NCBI GenBank assembly: GCA_017626655.1
Contig: JAGAIH010000199.1
Span: 1 to 22,615, forward strand
DNA: 22,615 bases
DNA from: Clostridia bacterium
GTDB taxonomy: Bacteria; Bacillota_A; Clostridia; Oscillospirales; CAG-272
Reading direction: 5' to 3'
Of this stretch, positions 6,683 to 13,880 are shown piece after piece. The translations under genes and the position numbers were made by a program. Each line of letters starts with the position of its first letter. Position 1 is the stretch's first letter. Below the pieces are notes generated by a model, which saw only the letters and a list, made by a program, of their open reading frames with translations, did no database searches and was not told where the DNA came from.

Positions 6683-8137
6683 ATGACAAGTGAAGCATTG
6701 TTGGATTTAATTGATGCTATTGTTAGAGCGAGAGCCGAGTATCAACATGTAGAACTGAAAGCGGCCAAGCAAGGTTGCCCAGAGCGCTTCTACGATACGC
6801 TTTCCAGTTTCTCAAATCGGGATGATGGCGGCATCATCATTTTTGGAATTGATGAGAAAAACGGCTTTGAACAATGCGGCGTATATGATCTTCAAGATAT
6901 ACAGCAAAAAATCACCGAGCAATGTGATTCAATGACACCTAAGGTGAGACCGTTGTTTTCCTATGCGGAACGGAATGGTAAACATTTTTGTTCCATTGAA
7001 GTGCCCGCTATGGATATATCGGAAAGACCGTGTTATTATGCGGGGAAAGGCAGACTAAAGGGCTCTTATGTTCGTGTGGGAACCAACGACGAACCTATGA
7101 CCGAATATGAAATATACAGTTATGAGGCATATCGCAAGAAATACCAGGATGACATTCGGGAAATATCAAGAGTGACGGAGAAATCCATAAATCAGAATGC
7201 ATTGAATGAATATATTGAATTGCTTACCGAAAACAAACCGAATCTTGCCAGACTGGATAAGGAACAAATATGTGAGTTGATGAGTATTACGGTAAACGGT
7301 CGATATTCGTTGACGGCAACACTTTTGTTCGGCCTCTATCCGCAAGCATATTTCCCTCAACTGTGCATAATCGCAACCGCATTACCGGGAGACGCGGTGG
7401 GGGAGATCGGAGACTCACAGGAACGTTTTATTGATAATTTGAGAATCGAAGGAACTATTTCGGAAATGCTTTCGCAGGCGTTGGGCTTTGTGCGGAAGAA
7501 TCTTCGCAAAAAAACCATTATTGATTCGACAACCGGAGAGCGTCGTGATATGTGGGATTATCCGATGACTGCCGTCAGAGAGGTTCTGCTGAATGCACTC
7601 GTTCACCGCGATTACAGTATTCATACGGAAGGAATGCCGATTCAACTGCAAATATTTTCGGATCGTATCGTCGTTATGAACCCGGGAGGATTGTATGGAC
7701 GGATTAGCTTGGATCAGCTCGGGCAGGTGCAGCCGGATACAAGAAATCCCGTGTTGGCAACGGCAATGGAAACGTTGAATATTACAGAAAACCGATATTC
7801 GGGAATTCCTACGATCAGGCGAGAAATGCGTGAGGCGAGATTGCCTATGCCGCAATTTGAGGATAGCCGAAGCTCATTCCGTGTCACGCTGTTTGGCGAA
7901 CGTACCGAGACCGTGAAGCAGTCTATAGAAGAGAAGGATATACTGGCATTTTGCGCGGTGCCGCGTTCTCGTGAAGAATTGGCAGAATTTTTGGGAATCA
8001 AATCAATCCCGTACGCAATCAGAACGTATATTACTCCGTTAGTGGATGCGAATAAACTACTCCTAAGCAATCCGGACCATCCCAAAAGCCCCTCTCAGCG
8101 ATATAGGACCAACGAGGCGATTGGCTCGGGAAAATAG
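6683..8137 (+). CDS. AlbA_2 (Schlafen-like) / HATPase-type transcriptional regulator
   Basis: This 484-residue protein has the layout of the COG2865-type regulators often labelled RecG-like. An N-terminal AlbA_2/Schlafen domain spans about residues 18-140 (EYQHVELKAAKQG, FSNRDDGGIIIFGID, KGSYVRVGTND) and probably binds nucleic acid. A GHKL-type HATPase_c_4 domain follows, with an N-box-like REVLLNALVHRDY at 299-311, NPGGLYGRIS at 333-342 and ENRYSGIPTIRREM at 369-382. A short winged-helix region lies at about 418-478 (SREELAEFLGI). ATG 6683 is chosen because AGGAGGTG lies just before it and a promoter just upstream; any start at 6632 would fall inside the -35 box. Such proteins are common in defence islands and integrative elements, where they may sense nucleotides or act as transcription factors; the regulated target is not evident beyond its own dyad-rich promoter. 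The stop codon lies in the first copy of a 20-bp direct repeat. Confidence 0.88.
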   Translation: MTSEALLDLIDAIVRARAEYQHVELKAAKQGCPERFYDTLSSFSNRDDGGIIIFGIDEKNGFEQCGVYDLQDIQQKITEQCDSMTPKVRPLFSYAERNGKHFCSIEVPAMDISERPCYYAGKGRLKGSYVRVGTNDEPMTEYEIYSYEAYRKKYQDDIREISRVTEKSINQNALNEYIELLTENKPNLARLDKEQICELMSITVNGRYSLTATLLFGLYPQAYFPQLCIIATALPGDAVGEIGDSQERFIDNLRIEGTISEMLSQALGFVRKNLRKKTIIDSTTGERRDMWDYPMTAVREVLLNALVHRDYSIHTEGMPIQLQIFSDRIVVMNPGGLYGRISLDQLGQVQPDTRNPVLATAMETLNITENRYSGIPTIRREMREARLPMPQFEDSRSSFRVTLFGERTETVKQSIEEKDILAFCAVPRSREELAEFLGIKSIPYAIRTYITPLVDANKLLLSNPDHPKSPSQRYRTNEAIGSGK

Positions 8138-8157
8138 TCTTTTCGTCCTCTAAAGAC

Positions 8158-8196
8158 AAAAAGAGAAGGACACGCAACGCGTGTCCTTCTCTTTTT
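8158..8196 (+). terminator. Strong terminator after the AlbA_2 regulator
   Basis: A perfect 18-bp stem (8158-8175 with 8179-8196) closes an AAC loop and has A5 on the left and T5 on the right. It could terminate in either direction. Confidence 0.95.
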
Positions 8197-8226
8197 GGAG
8201 ATGCTACTCACGAATCAGAATAGGCT

Positions 8227-8330
8227 CTGTGCGCCGTTGGCGCACAGAATCCGGTTCGGTTTCGCCGCGAAGCCGTCGGGGAGCTTGCTCACCAGCGGCA
8301 AGCGAGCGAATTTTCGCCGAAGACGAAATT
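8227..8330. repeat. Cluster of four short hairpins
   Basis: In 104 bases there are four stems. CTGTGCGCC faces GGCGCACAG (8227-8247). CGGTTTCG faces CGAAGCCG (8257-8275, one wobble pair). GCTTGC faces GCAAGC (8283-8303). AATTTTCG faces CGAAATT (8309-8330, one bulge). No protein-coding signal is seen. The cluster is bracketed by the two copies of the 20-bp direct repeat. Confidence 0.75.
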
Positions 8331-8361
8331 ACGGGCTTGCAGTCTTTTCGTCCTCTAAAGG

Positions 8362-8402
8362 CTGAAAAAATCCCATCTGCAATGCAGATGGGATTTTTTC
8401 AG
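8362..8402 (+). terminator. Second strong terminator, perfect 19-bp stem
   Basis: Bases 8362-8380 and 8384-8402 are exact inverted copies around an AAT loop, with A6/T6 runs that make it functional on either strand. The last base is also the first G of the following GTGAAAT array. Confidence 0.93.
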
Positions 8403-8590
8403 TGAAATTCGTTCCTTACGAAACGAGTGAAATACGCTGGCGCGTGTGAAATTGCCTGCGGCAGTGAAATACGCCTGCGGCGTGTGGAGGGACGAATTTC
8501 ATTTCACGTCTTGCTGAACAAAGTGAAGCAAGATATTTCACAATTTCCGAAGGAAATTATTTCACATTCGCCGTCAGGCGAATATTTCAC
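8402..8590. repeat. Mirror-organised GTGAAAT / ATTTCAC hairpin array
   Basis: Four GTGAAAT heptamers (8402, 8427, 8446, 8464) are each followed by a short hairpin: an imperfect TCGTT/AACGA stem, ACGC/GCGT, TGCC/GGCA and ACGCC/GGCGT. After a centre at 8484-8500, four ATTTCAC heptamers (8501, 8535, 8559, 8584) follow. Hairpins sit between them: TCTTGCT/AGCAAGA, AATTTCC/GGAAATT and ATTCGCC/GGCGAAT. ATTTCAC is the reverse complement of GTGAAAT, so the layout is a large dyad built of small dyads. It resembles a non-autonomous palindromic element rather than CRISPR, as the units are short and unequal. Confidence 0.88.
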
Positions 8591-8600
8591 TTCGTCCTCC

Positions 8601-8629
8601 TTGACACCTCGTCGACTTTGTGCTATACT
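8601..8629 (+). promoter_or_regulatory. Near-consensus sigma-A promoter for a small ORF
   Basis: TTGACA (8601-8606), a 17-base spacer and TATACT (8624-8629). It begins right after the repeat array. The predicted start is near 8636, just before a ribosome-binding-site-like AGGTGG at 8640-8645. Confidence 0.85.
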
Positions 8630-8654
8630 GGATCCGAAAAGGTGGTGTTACTAT

Positions 8655-8828
8655 ATTCAAAAAACTTTCCGTTTTGATGACGGGTTCGTGTCTTTCGTAT
8701 GTGACGGAGAGGAGTATCGTCTCAGTGCGAGAAACGTACATGAAATAGATGGGATGTATGAGGGATTTGTTGTATACGCGCCAAAATCTCAAGTGGTCGT
8801 GGATTATGCCATAACAAAAAGAAAATAA
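8655..8828 (+). CDS. 57-codon small protein, possible ATT start
   Basis: The frame gives a compact, charged, strand-rich sequence beginning QKTFRFDDGFVSFVCDGEEY and containing EIDGMYEGFVVYAPKSQ. It has no membrane segment and no match I recognise. No ATG, GTG or TTG is well placed: the best start by spacing is ATT 8655, 9 bases after AGGTGG. A GTG at 8688 is in frame but has no ribosome binding site and would cut off the conserved-looking start. The frame is technically open further upstream, but that part lies inside the repeat array and the promoter, so it is not coding. The consensus promoter and coding-like composition argue for a real gene. An alternative is a pseudogene whose ATG was lost. 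Confidence 0.5.
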   Translation: MQKTFRFDDGFVSFVCDGEEYRLSARNVHEIDGMYEGFVVYAPKSQVVVDYAITKRK

Positions 8829-8879
8829 ACCCAAATACATATCACGCAAACACCAAATGACAGAAAGGAGGCGAACCCC

Positions 8880-9365
8880 ATGGAAATATACACCTTCAAA
8901 TTCGTCATATTCCTCAACACCATATACGCCCTGATGGCTGTCGGCATGGCCGCTGTCACCGCTTTTGCGATCCGCTCCGCCATCCGACAAGCAAAAAGCG
9001 GAGCAAAGATCCAAGTAAAGCCCCTCCTTGCTTTCTCCCCCTTCATCCTGATCCCGCTGGCACTCTCCATCCTCTTCGGCAGTCTTTTCGCCAAATACAC
9101 GGCGTTCGACTATAACATGAGCAACGGCAACGCCTCGTTTCTGGAAGGTGACGTTATTCTCGTCTCCTGCGAGGAAGAATACTATCGCGGTGACCTTTCG
9201 GGCTATACCGTCGTGATCGAAGTGGACGGACAAAGAATATCACCGTCCAACACCTTCTCCAAGGAGGTCGTGGACGCCTTTGAAAGCGATCAGACCCTCG
9301 TTATACAGTACGGCGAGCTCCAAAACGATGGCACGTATATTTGGAGTATCCGAGTATCAGAATAA
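8880..9365 (+). CDS. Small two-helix membrane protein, unknown function
   Basis: This 161-residue protein has two hydrophobic segments, about residues 5-30 and 48-69, joined by a basic loop (IRSAIRQAKSGAKIQ) that should face the cytoplasm. A soluble C-terminal domain of about 90 residues (GDVILVSCEEEYYRGDLSGY to YIWSIRVSE) would then be outside. That tail looks beta-rich and contains one Cys. AAAGGAGG lies 8 bases before ATG 8880. It follows the small ORF by 51 bases and may share its promoter at 8601. A terminator overlaps its stop codon. I do not recognise the family. Confidence 0.75.
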   Translation: MEIYTFKFVIFLNTIYALMAVGMAAVTAFAIRSAIRQAKSGAKIQVKPLLAFSPFILIPLALSILFGSLFAKYTAFDYNMSNGNASFLEGDVILVSCEEEYYRGDLSGYTVVIEVDGQRISPSNTFSKEVVDAFESDQTLVIQYGELQNDGTYIWSIRVSE

Positions 9366-9394
9366 AACCCGACGGCTACCGCTTTCGGGTTTTT
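9365..9394 (+). terminator. Terminator after the two-helix membrane protein
   Basis: An 8-bp stem AAACCCGA (9365-9372) with TCGGGTTT (9385-9392) closes a 12-base loop and runs into T5. It begins in the last base of the stop codon. Confidence 0.85.
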
Positions 9395-9664
9395 CTATTC
9401 GGGCTGCGGCCCGCAATATATAAGGATGGGAACCCGCCGCCAAACAGGCGGAAGATCCCCGATCCGCGCGCCCGGACAGGCGGAGCGGTCAACTCCGTGA
9501 AAGGGGACCGAAAAACATTTTCTGCAACCTTTTCGACCCCGTCTTGCATTCTGCCCTTGGCCTGCCCCATAAAACTCCCCTTGAAAAAACGGTTTTTCAG
9601 TAGGGCAAACTTCACAAAGCCGCGGATTTATGAAGGTTATATGAGAATTAATTGAAAAAAACAG
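9395..9664. other. Intergenic spacer before the ABC importer operon
   Basis: No gene is supported here. It contains several small hairpins, for example CCGCC/GGCGG near 9440 and TGAAAAA/TTTTTCA at 9582-9599. The composition changes from GC-rich to AT-rich towards the promoter. Confidence 0.6.
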
Positions 9665-9693
9665 TTGACAAGCGGGGCTGTTTGTGCTATAAT
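9665..9693 (+). promoter_or_regulatory. Fully consensus sigma-A promoter of the ABC importer operon
   Basis: TTGACA (9665-9670), a 17-base spacer and TATAAT (9688-9693), with a TG one base before the -10 box. It predicts a start near 9700 and a leader of about 124 bases containing a weak hairpin (TTCATGC near 9732 with GCGTGAA). A promoter this strong suits an abundant binding protein. Confidence 0.92.
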
Positions 9694-9823
9694 CTATATA
9701 TCCATATATTTGCGGACTCTTTTCGCGCGCCTTCATGCAGGTTCTGGCGTGAAAGTTGCAGGAAGAGCGGGACGCGGATATTGAGAAAAAACAATTCAAA
9801 ATTCATAATTGGAGGAAAACATT

Positions 9824-12517
9824 ATGAACAAGAAGCTCACATCCATGCTGGCTCTTGCTATGGCCCTGCTCATGGTAGTAAGCGTGTTCGCTGCTTGTCA
9901 GCCCAAGGAGCCCGAAGTGACTCCCGCGACCTTCAAGCAGGCCGAGTACAACACGACTACCGCAACCATGCCCAGCAACTGGAACGAGTTCACCTACGCC
10001 GACAACAATGATACTCAGATCATGAGCTACATTGGTTCTTCTTTCTTCGAGTACGACTACAAGTTCGCCGATGACAAGAAGTACAACGCTGACGGCTCCA
10101 TCAACAAGGAGGGTATCGTTCCCGGTGCCTACACCACCAACTACTCCGCCGCTACCAAGCTGGAGGACGTCACCAAGACTGTTGACGCCAAGTGGGGCTA
10201 CACCGACGCTCAGAAGGCCGAGGGTGGCTACGCCTGGAAGATCACCCTTCGTGACGATCTGAAGTGGGATGACGGTACTGCCATCACCGCCGCTGACTTT
10301 GAGTGGTCCATGAAGCAGCTGCTGGATCCCGCCTTCATGAACTTCCGCGCTAACACCTACTACGACACCCTGATGATCAAGAACTCCAAGGTATACTTCT
10401 TCCAGAACCAGGAAGGTACCTATGATGGCGTCGGCACCAAGTACGCCTCTAACCAGGCTGCTCTCGACGCAGGTGATGTGATCTACGTTGACCTTCACGG
10501 CTTCTACAGCGCAGAGGGCGCTCCCAAGATCACTTCCTTCGACGAGACCACCTACAAGCCCGTCCTTGACTTCGAGACCACCTGCCCTCAGTGGGTTGCC
10601 TACAATGACGACACCTACTACTTCGACTATGGCTACTTCACATCCGAGGATGCTACCGCCGCTTACGTGAAGGAGGATGGCTCCATCGACTTCGATGCGA
10701 TTATCGCCTACAACGAGACCGCGGCCGACGAGGAGAAAATCGACCTCAGCAGCTTCTTCTTCTCTGCTAAGATGATCTATGACGCATACGGTGCTTACTT
10801 TGAGGTTGGCGCTGACTATGCCGCTTATGTCTCCGTCTACGTTGTCAACGAGAACCGCGACGTGGCTTGGGATTCCGTCGGTATCTACGCCGTTGAGGGT
10901 GAGAACGCCATCGTTCTCTGCCTGGACAAGGCTTACTCCTTCCTGAAGGAAGACGGCAGCCTCTCCGTTTGGGCTCCCTACTACTTCTCCAGCCTGCCCG
11001 TGGTTCACAAGGAGAAGTACGAGGCTTGCAAGATCGCTCCCGCTGACGGTGCGACCCTCTGGACCTCCAACTACAACTCCTCTCTCGAGACCACCGCTAG
11101 CTGGGGTCCCTACAAGCTCGTTGAGTTTGAGGCAGGCTCTCACTACAAGCTGGTCAAGAACGAGAACTGGTACGGTTGGAACCTGGAGCAGTACAAGAAC
11201 CAGTACAACATCACCGCTATCAACTGCCGTAAGGTCGAGGAGTTCTCCACTCGTTGGATGGGCTTCCTGAACGGTGACTACGACGACGCTACCCTCCAGA
11301 CCGAGAACGTGGCCGATTACCTCGATTCCAAGTACGTTTACTTCACCTCTACCTCCACCGGTACCTTCGGCATGCAGCTGTACTCCAACCTGAATGTCCT
11401 GAAGGAGAGCGAGAACAACAACGGTATCCTGGCTATCCAGGAGTTCCGTCACGCCTTCAACCTGGCTCTGAACAGAAGCGACATCGTTGAGAAGATCTGG
11501 CCCGGCTCTGCCGTTCCTTGCTTCGGTCTTCTGAACGTTGCTTACTACTATGACATCGAGAACTCCCCCGAGCTGGCCGACGGCGGTCAGTACCGTAACG
11601 CCCTCGTCGCTAAGGAGGGTATCCTCCGCGCCTACGGCTTCACCCAGGATGCTGACGGTAAGTGGTCCGGCGGCAACCTCGCAGGTCTGTCCACCGAGGA
11701 CGCTTACGACGCCCTGACCGGTTACAACCCCACCCTGGCCAAGGAGAAGATGCAGGCCGCTATCGACAAGCTGCTCGCTAACCCCGAGGAGTACGGCTAC
11801 GACGCTACCAAGGACATCACCCTGGTCTACGGTGCCTCCACCGATACCGACAAGCAGAGATTCCGCGCTAGCTACCTCCAGGAGGTCCTGGACGGTCTGG
11901 CTGCCGGCACCGCTCTTGAGGGCAAGATCAAGGTCGTCTTCGACGCTTCCGCAGGCGCTCAGTGGGCTGAGGCATTCCGTTCCGGCGCAACCCAGATCGG
12001 CTTCGGCTACGGCTTCTCCGGTAACGCCTTCAATCCCTTCGACATCATCGGCGCGTTCGTCAACCCCGATGACGATCTGAACTACCACATGTACTGGGAT
12101 ACCACCTCTATCCCCATGACTCTGACCATGCCCGCCGGTGACTACGCCGGTGCCGGTGAGACCATCACCATGAGCATTCAGAACTGGTACTTCTGCCTGA
12201 ACGGTCTGGCTGAGACCGAGAACCAGCCCAAGACCTACAACTGGGGCGAGGGCTTCGCTCCCGTTGAGGCCCGTCTGATGATCCTCTCCGCTCTGGAGGA
12301 GGTCACCATCAAGGAGTCTCGCTCCGTCATGCTGATCGCTGATGGCGGCGGATCCTTCCTCGGCGCTAAGTTCTCCTACTTCTCTGAGGACGAGCACACC
12401 TTCATGCGCTTCGGCGGTATCCGTTACATGGAGGTCAACTACACCGATGACGAGTGGAAGGCATTCGTTGCTCAGAACAACAACGACCTGTCCTCCGAGT
12501 ACAAGAAGTCTGAGTAA
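9824..12517 (+). CDS. Peptide-type ABC importer substrate-binding lipoprotein (SBP_bac_5)
   Basis: This 897-residue extracellular lipoprotein captures substrate, most likely peptides, and delivers it to the permeases encoded downstream. The signal peptide MNKKLTSMLALAMALLMVVS ends in a lipobox VFAAC, so Cys25 would be lipidated. The family-5 signature appears as DLKWDDGTAITAADFEWSMK and QLLDP around residues 143-170. ELVEFEAGSHYKLVKNENW-like text in the middle and the EFRHAFNLALNRSDIVEKIW stretch are typical of OppA/DppA proteins. It is far longer than the usual 520-600 residues; extra Tyr/Asp-rich segments occur in the N-terminal third. GGAGG lies 8 bases before ATG 9824, downstream of a consensus promoter. 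Codon use is strongly biased to C/T-ending and CTG codons, which suggests high expression. Peptide specificity is inferred from family and neighbours. Confidence 0.92.
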   Translation: MNKKLTSMLALAMALLMVVSVFAACQPKEPEVTPATFKQAEYNTTTATMPSNWNEFTYADNNDTQIMSYIGSSFFEYDYKFADDKKYNADGSINKEGIVPGAYTTNYSAATKLEDVTKTVDAKWGYTDAQKAEGGYAWKITLRDDLKWDDGTAITAADFEWSMKQLLDPAFMNFRANTYYDTLMIKNSKVYFFQNQEGTYDGVGTKYASNQAALDAGDVIYVDLHGFYSAEGAPKITSFDETTYKPVLDFETTCPQWVAYNDDTYYFDYGYFTSEDATAAYVKEDGSIDFDAIIAYNETAADEEKIDLSSFFFSAKMIYDAYGAYFEVGADYAAYVSVYVVNENRDVAWDSVGIYAVEGENAIVLCLDKAYSFLKEDGSLSVWAPYYFSSLPVVHKEKYEACKIAPADGATLWTSNYNSSLETTASWGPYKLVEFEAGSHYKLVKNENWYGWNLEQYKNQYNITAINCRKVEEFSTRWMGFLNGDYDDATLQTENVADYLDSKYVYFTSTSTGTFGMQLYSNLNVLKESENNNGILAIQEFRHAFNLALNRSDIVEKIWPGSAVPCFGLLNVAYYYDIENSPELADGGQYRNALVAKEGILRAYGFTQDADGKWSGGNLAGLSTEDAYDALTGYNPTLAKEKMQAAIDKLLANPEEYGYDATKDITLVYGASTDTDKQRFRASYLQEVLDGLAAGTALEGKIKVVFDASAGAQWAEAFRSGATQIGFGYGFSGNAFNPFDIIGAFVNPDDDLNYHMYWDTTSIPMTLTMPAGDYAGAGETITMSIQNWYFCLNGLAETENQPKTYNWGEGFAPVEARLMILSALEEVTIKESRSVMLIADGGGSFLGAKFSYFSEDEHTFMRFGGIRYMEVNYTDDEWKAFVAQNNNDLSSEYKKSE

Positions 12518-12870
12518 TTTCCCACAAGGGTCTTACTGAGATCGACCATTAACGCAAACGGCGGTGAGCCCTTGTGCTCACCGCTGATTTGCTCATTATG
12601 CGGATTATTCAAAAATCCCCCGATCCGCGGAAAAAAGCGGATCACAGCATTCCAAATCCATAAAAAACGGCAGGAAACCCCAAGGGAAGCCTGCCCATCG
12701 CACAAAACAGTACGAGAGCAATCTGACGACAGTAAACGAAAAGGATCGCTCAAGGACCAATTGAGTGATCAATTCGCGCGATCCTCGCGTGAAAGGGCCT
12801 TTTATCCGGGCTGATTCTGAAGGCCCCGTAGCTTTGAATTGGAAAACAACAAAACAGAGGAGAAAAACCT
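12518..12870. other. 353-base spacer with hairpins inside the operon
   Basis: No gene. Besides the hairpin at 12561-12584 it contains GATCCGC/GCGGATC (12622-12628 with 12637-12643) and GATCGCTCAA/TTGAGTGATC (12744-12753 with 12761-12770, one wobble pair). No good promoter is seen, so the permease genes probably depend on read-through from the binding protein. Confidence 0.6.
12561..12584 (+). terminator. Attenuator-like hairpin after the binding-protein gene
   Basis: A perfect 9-bp GC-rich stem (GCGGTGAGC with GCTCACCGC) closes a 6-base loop about 44 bases after the stop. No true U-run follows (TGATTTGCTC), so it is more likely a partial terminator or an RNA-end stabiliser. It would leave more binding-protein mRNA than permease mRNA. 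Confidence 0.6.
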
Positions 12871-13878
12871 ATGTATATGTTTAAATATGTGACCAAGCGC
12901 CTGGGCTTGATGCTGTTCACATTCCTCATCATTTTCACGATGTGCTTTGTGCTGATCAAGCTTCTGCCCATCCCGACCAACGTGCTGCCCGGTCAGGATC
13001 CCGAGATCGTCATGAAGACCCTGGAGGGACGCGGCTGGATCACCAACATCCGAGAGGGTGAGAACGGCGTCTGGGAATACGACCGCGTGCCGATTCTGAT
13101 CCAGTACGGTACGTACCTCAAGAGAATCGTGACCCAGGGTGACTTTGGTATCGTCACCACCTACGGCGAGTACCTCAACATGAACATTTGGCAGGTGTTC
13201 GTCGATCATCTGCCTCCTACGATCCTCATCAATATCTACTCCACCCTGATCGGCGTGCCGATCGGTCTGGGTCTGGGTATTCTGGCCGCTCTGAAGAAGA
13301 ACAAGTGGCAGGACCAGGTCATCAACGTCTTCATCATCCTCCTGATCTCCGTCCCCGGCATCGTGCTGGGTCTCATGCTCCAGTACGTGTTCTGCTTCAA
13401 GCTGGGCTGGTTCCCCCTGACTATGTCCACGAGTAACGAATACTTCACCTGGGAAGTGTTCCGTTCCATGCTCCCCGCCGTCTTCGCTCTGTGCCTGGGC
13501 TCCATCGCGAGCTACGCGCGCTATACCCGCGCCGAGCTGTCCGAGGTGCTGACGGGTGAATTCATGCTGCTGGCCAGAACCAAGGGCCTGACCAAGGGAC
13601 AGGCTATCTACCGTCACGCCATGCGTAACTCCATGGTCGTCATCTTCCCCTCGATCCTCAGTGAGTTCGTCTCGGTGCTTTCGGGCTCTCTCATCATCGA
13701 GAGAATGTTCGGCGTCAACGGTGTGGGAGGTCTGTACCTGAACTCCATCACCTTCCAGGACTACGACTTCTTCATGCTGCTGTCGGGCTTCTACACCCTG
13801 GTCAGCCTTACCGCAGGTATCGTCATCGACATCAGCTACGGTTTCATTGATCCGAGAATCAGAATGGGGGCTAAGTAA
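12871..13878 (+). CDS. Peptide-type ABC importer permease, OppB/DppB family
   Basis: This 335-residue inner-membrane protein is one half of the transport channel. The N-terminus has the usual first helix (residues 11-32, LGLMLFTFLIIFTMCFVLIK). A periplasmic segment, longer than usual at about 80 residues, and five more helices follow. The coupling EAA loop that docks on the ATPase is at about 221-240 (AELSEVLTGEFMLLARTKGL). The C-terminal IERMFGVNGVGGLYL and the DPRIRMGAK end are family hallmarks. GAGGAG precedes ATG 12871; a second in-frame ATG follows two codons later. The next gene begins 2 bases after its stop, indicating translational coupling. Confidence 0.93.
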   Translation: MYMFKYVTKRLGLMLFTFLIIFTMCFVLIKLLPIPTNVLPGQDPEIVMKTLEGRGWITNIREGENGVWEYDRVPILIQYGTYLKRIVTQGDFGIVTTYGEYLNMNIWQVFVDHLPPTILINIYSTLIGVPIGLGLGILAALKKNKWQDQVINVFIILLISVPGIVLGLMLQYVFCFKLGWFPLTMSTSNEYFTWEVFRSMLPAVFALCLGSIASYARYTRAELSEVLTGEFMLLARTKGLTKGQAIYRHAMRNSMVVIFPSILSEFVSVLSGSLIIERMFGVNGVGGLYLNSITFQDYDFFMLLSGFYTLVSLTAGIVIDISYGFIDPRIRMGAK

Positions 13879-13880
13879 AC

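Larger units (their letters stand above)
8136..8360. repeat. Exact 20-bp direct repeat heading two terminators
   Basis: AGTCTTTTCGTCCTCTAAAG occurs at 8136-8155 and again at 8341-8360. Each copy is followed within 2 bases by a strong terminator hairpin. The first copy contains the last two bases of the AlbA_2 regulator stop codon. The core TTCGTCCTC appears a third time at 8591-8599, at the end of the mirrored hairpin array. Confidence 0.9.

Noticed and set aside
8402..8590. CRISPR array
   Set aside because: The repeats are only 7 bases, change orientation at the centre, and the intervening units are self-complementary and unequal. No cas gene is present.
8427..8654. Upstream extension of the small ORF through the hairpin array
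   Set aside because: The sequence is made of palindromic repeats and a promoter. The frame being open there is fortuitous.
9803..12397. An 864-codon open frame on the - strand opposite the binding-protein gene, with similar long frames at 15489-17918, 17662-19452 and 20061-22463
   Set aside because: Their translations are Val/Gly/Leu/His-rich with no family motif. They follow from the strong codon bias of the + strand genes, which have clear motifs, ribosome binding sites and promoters.
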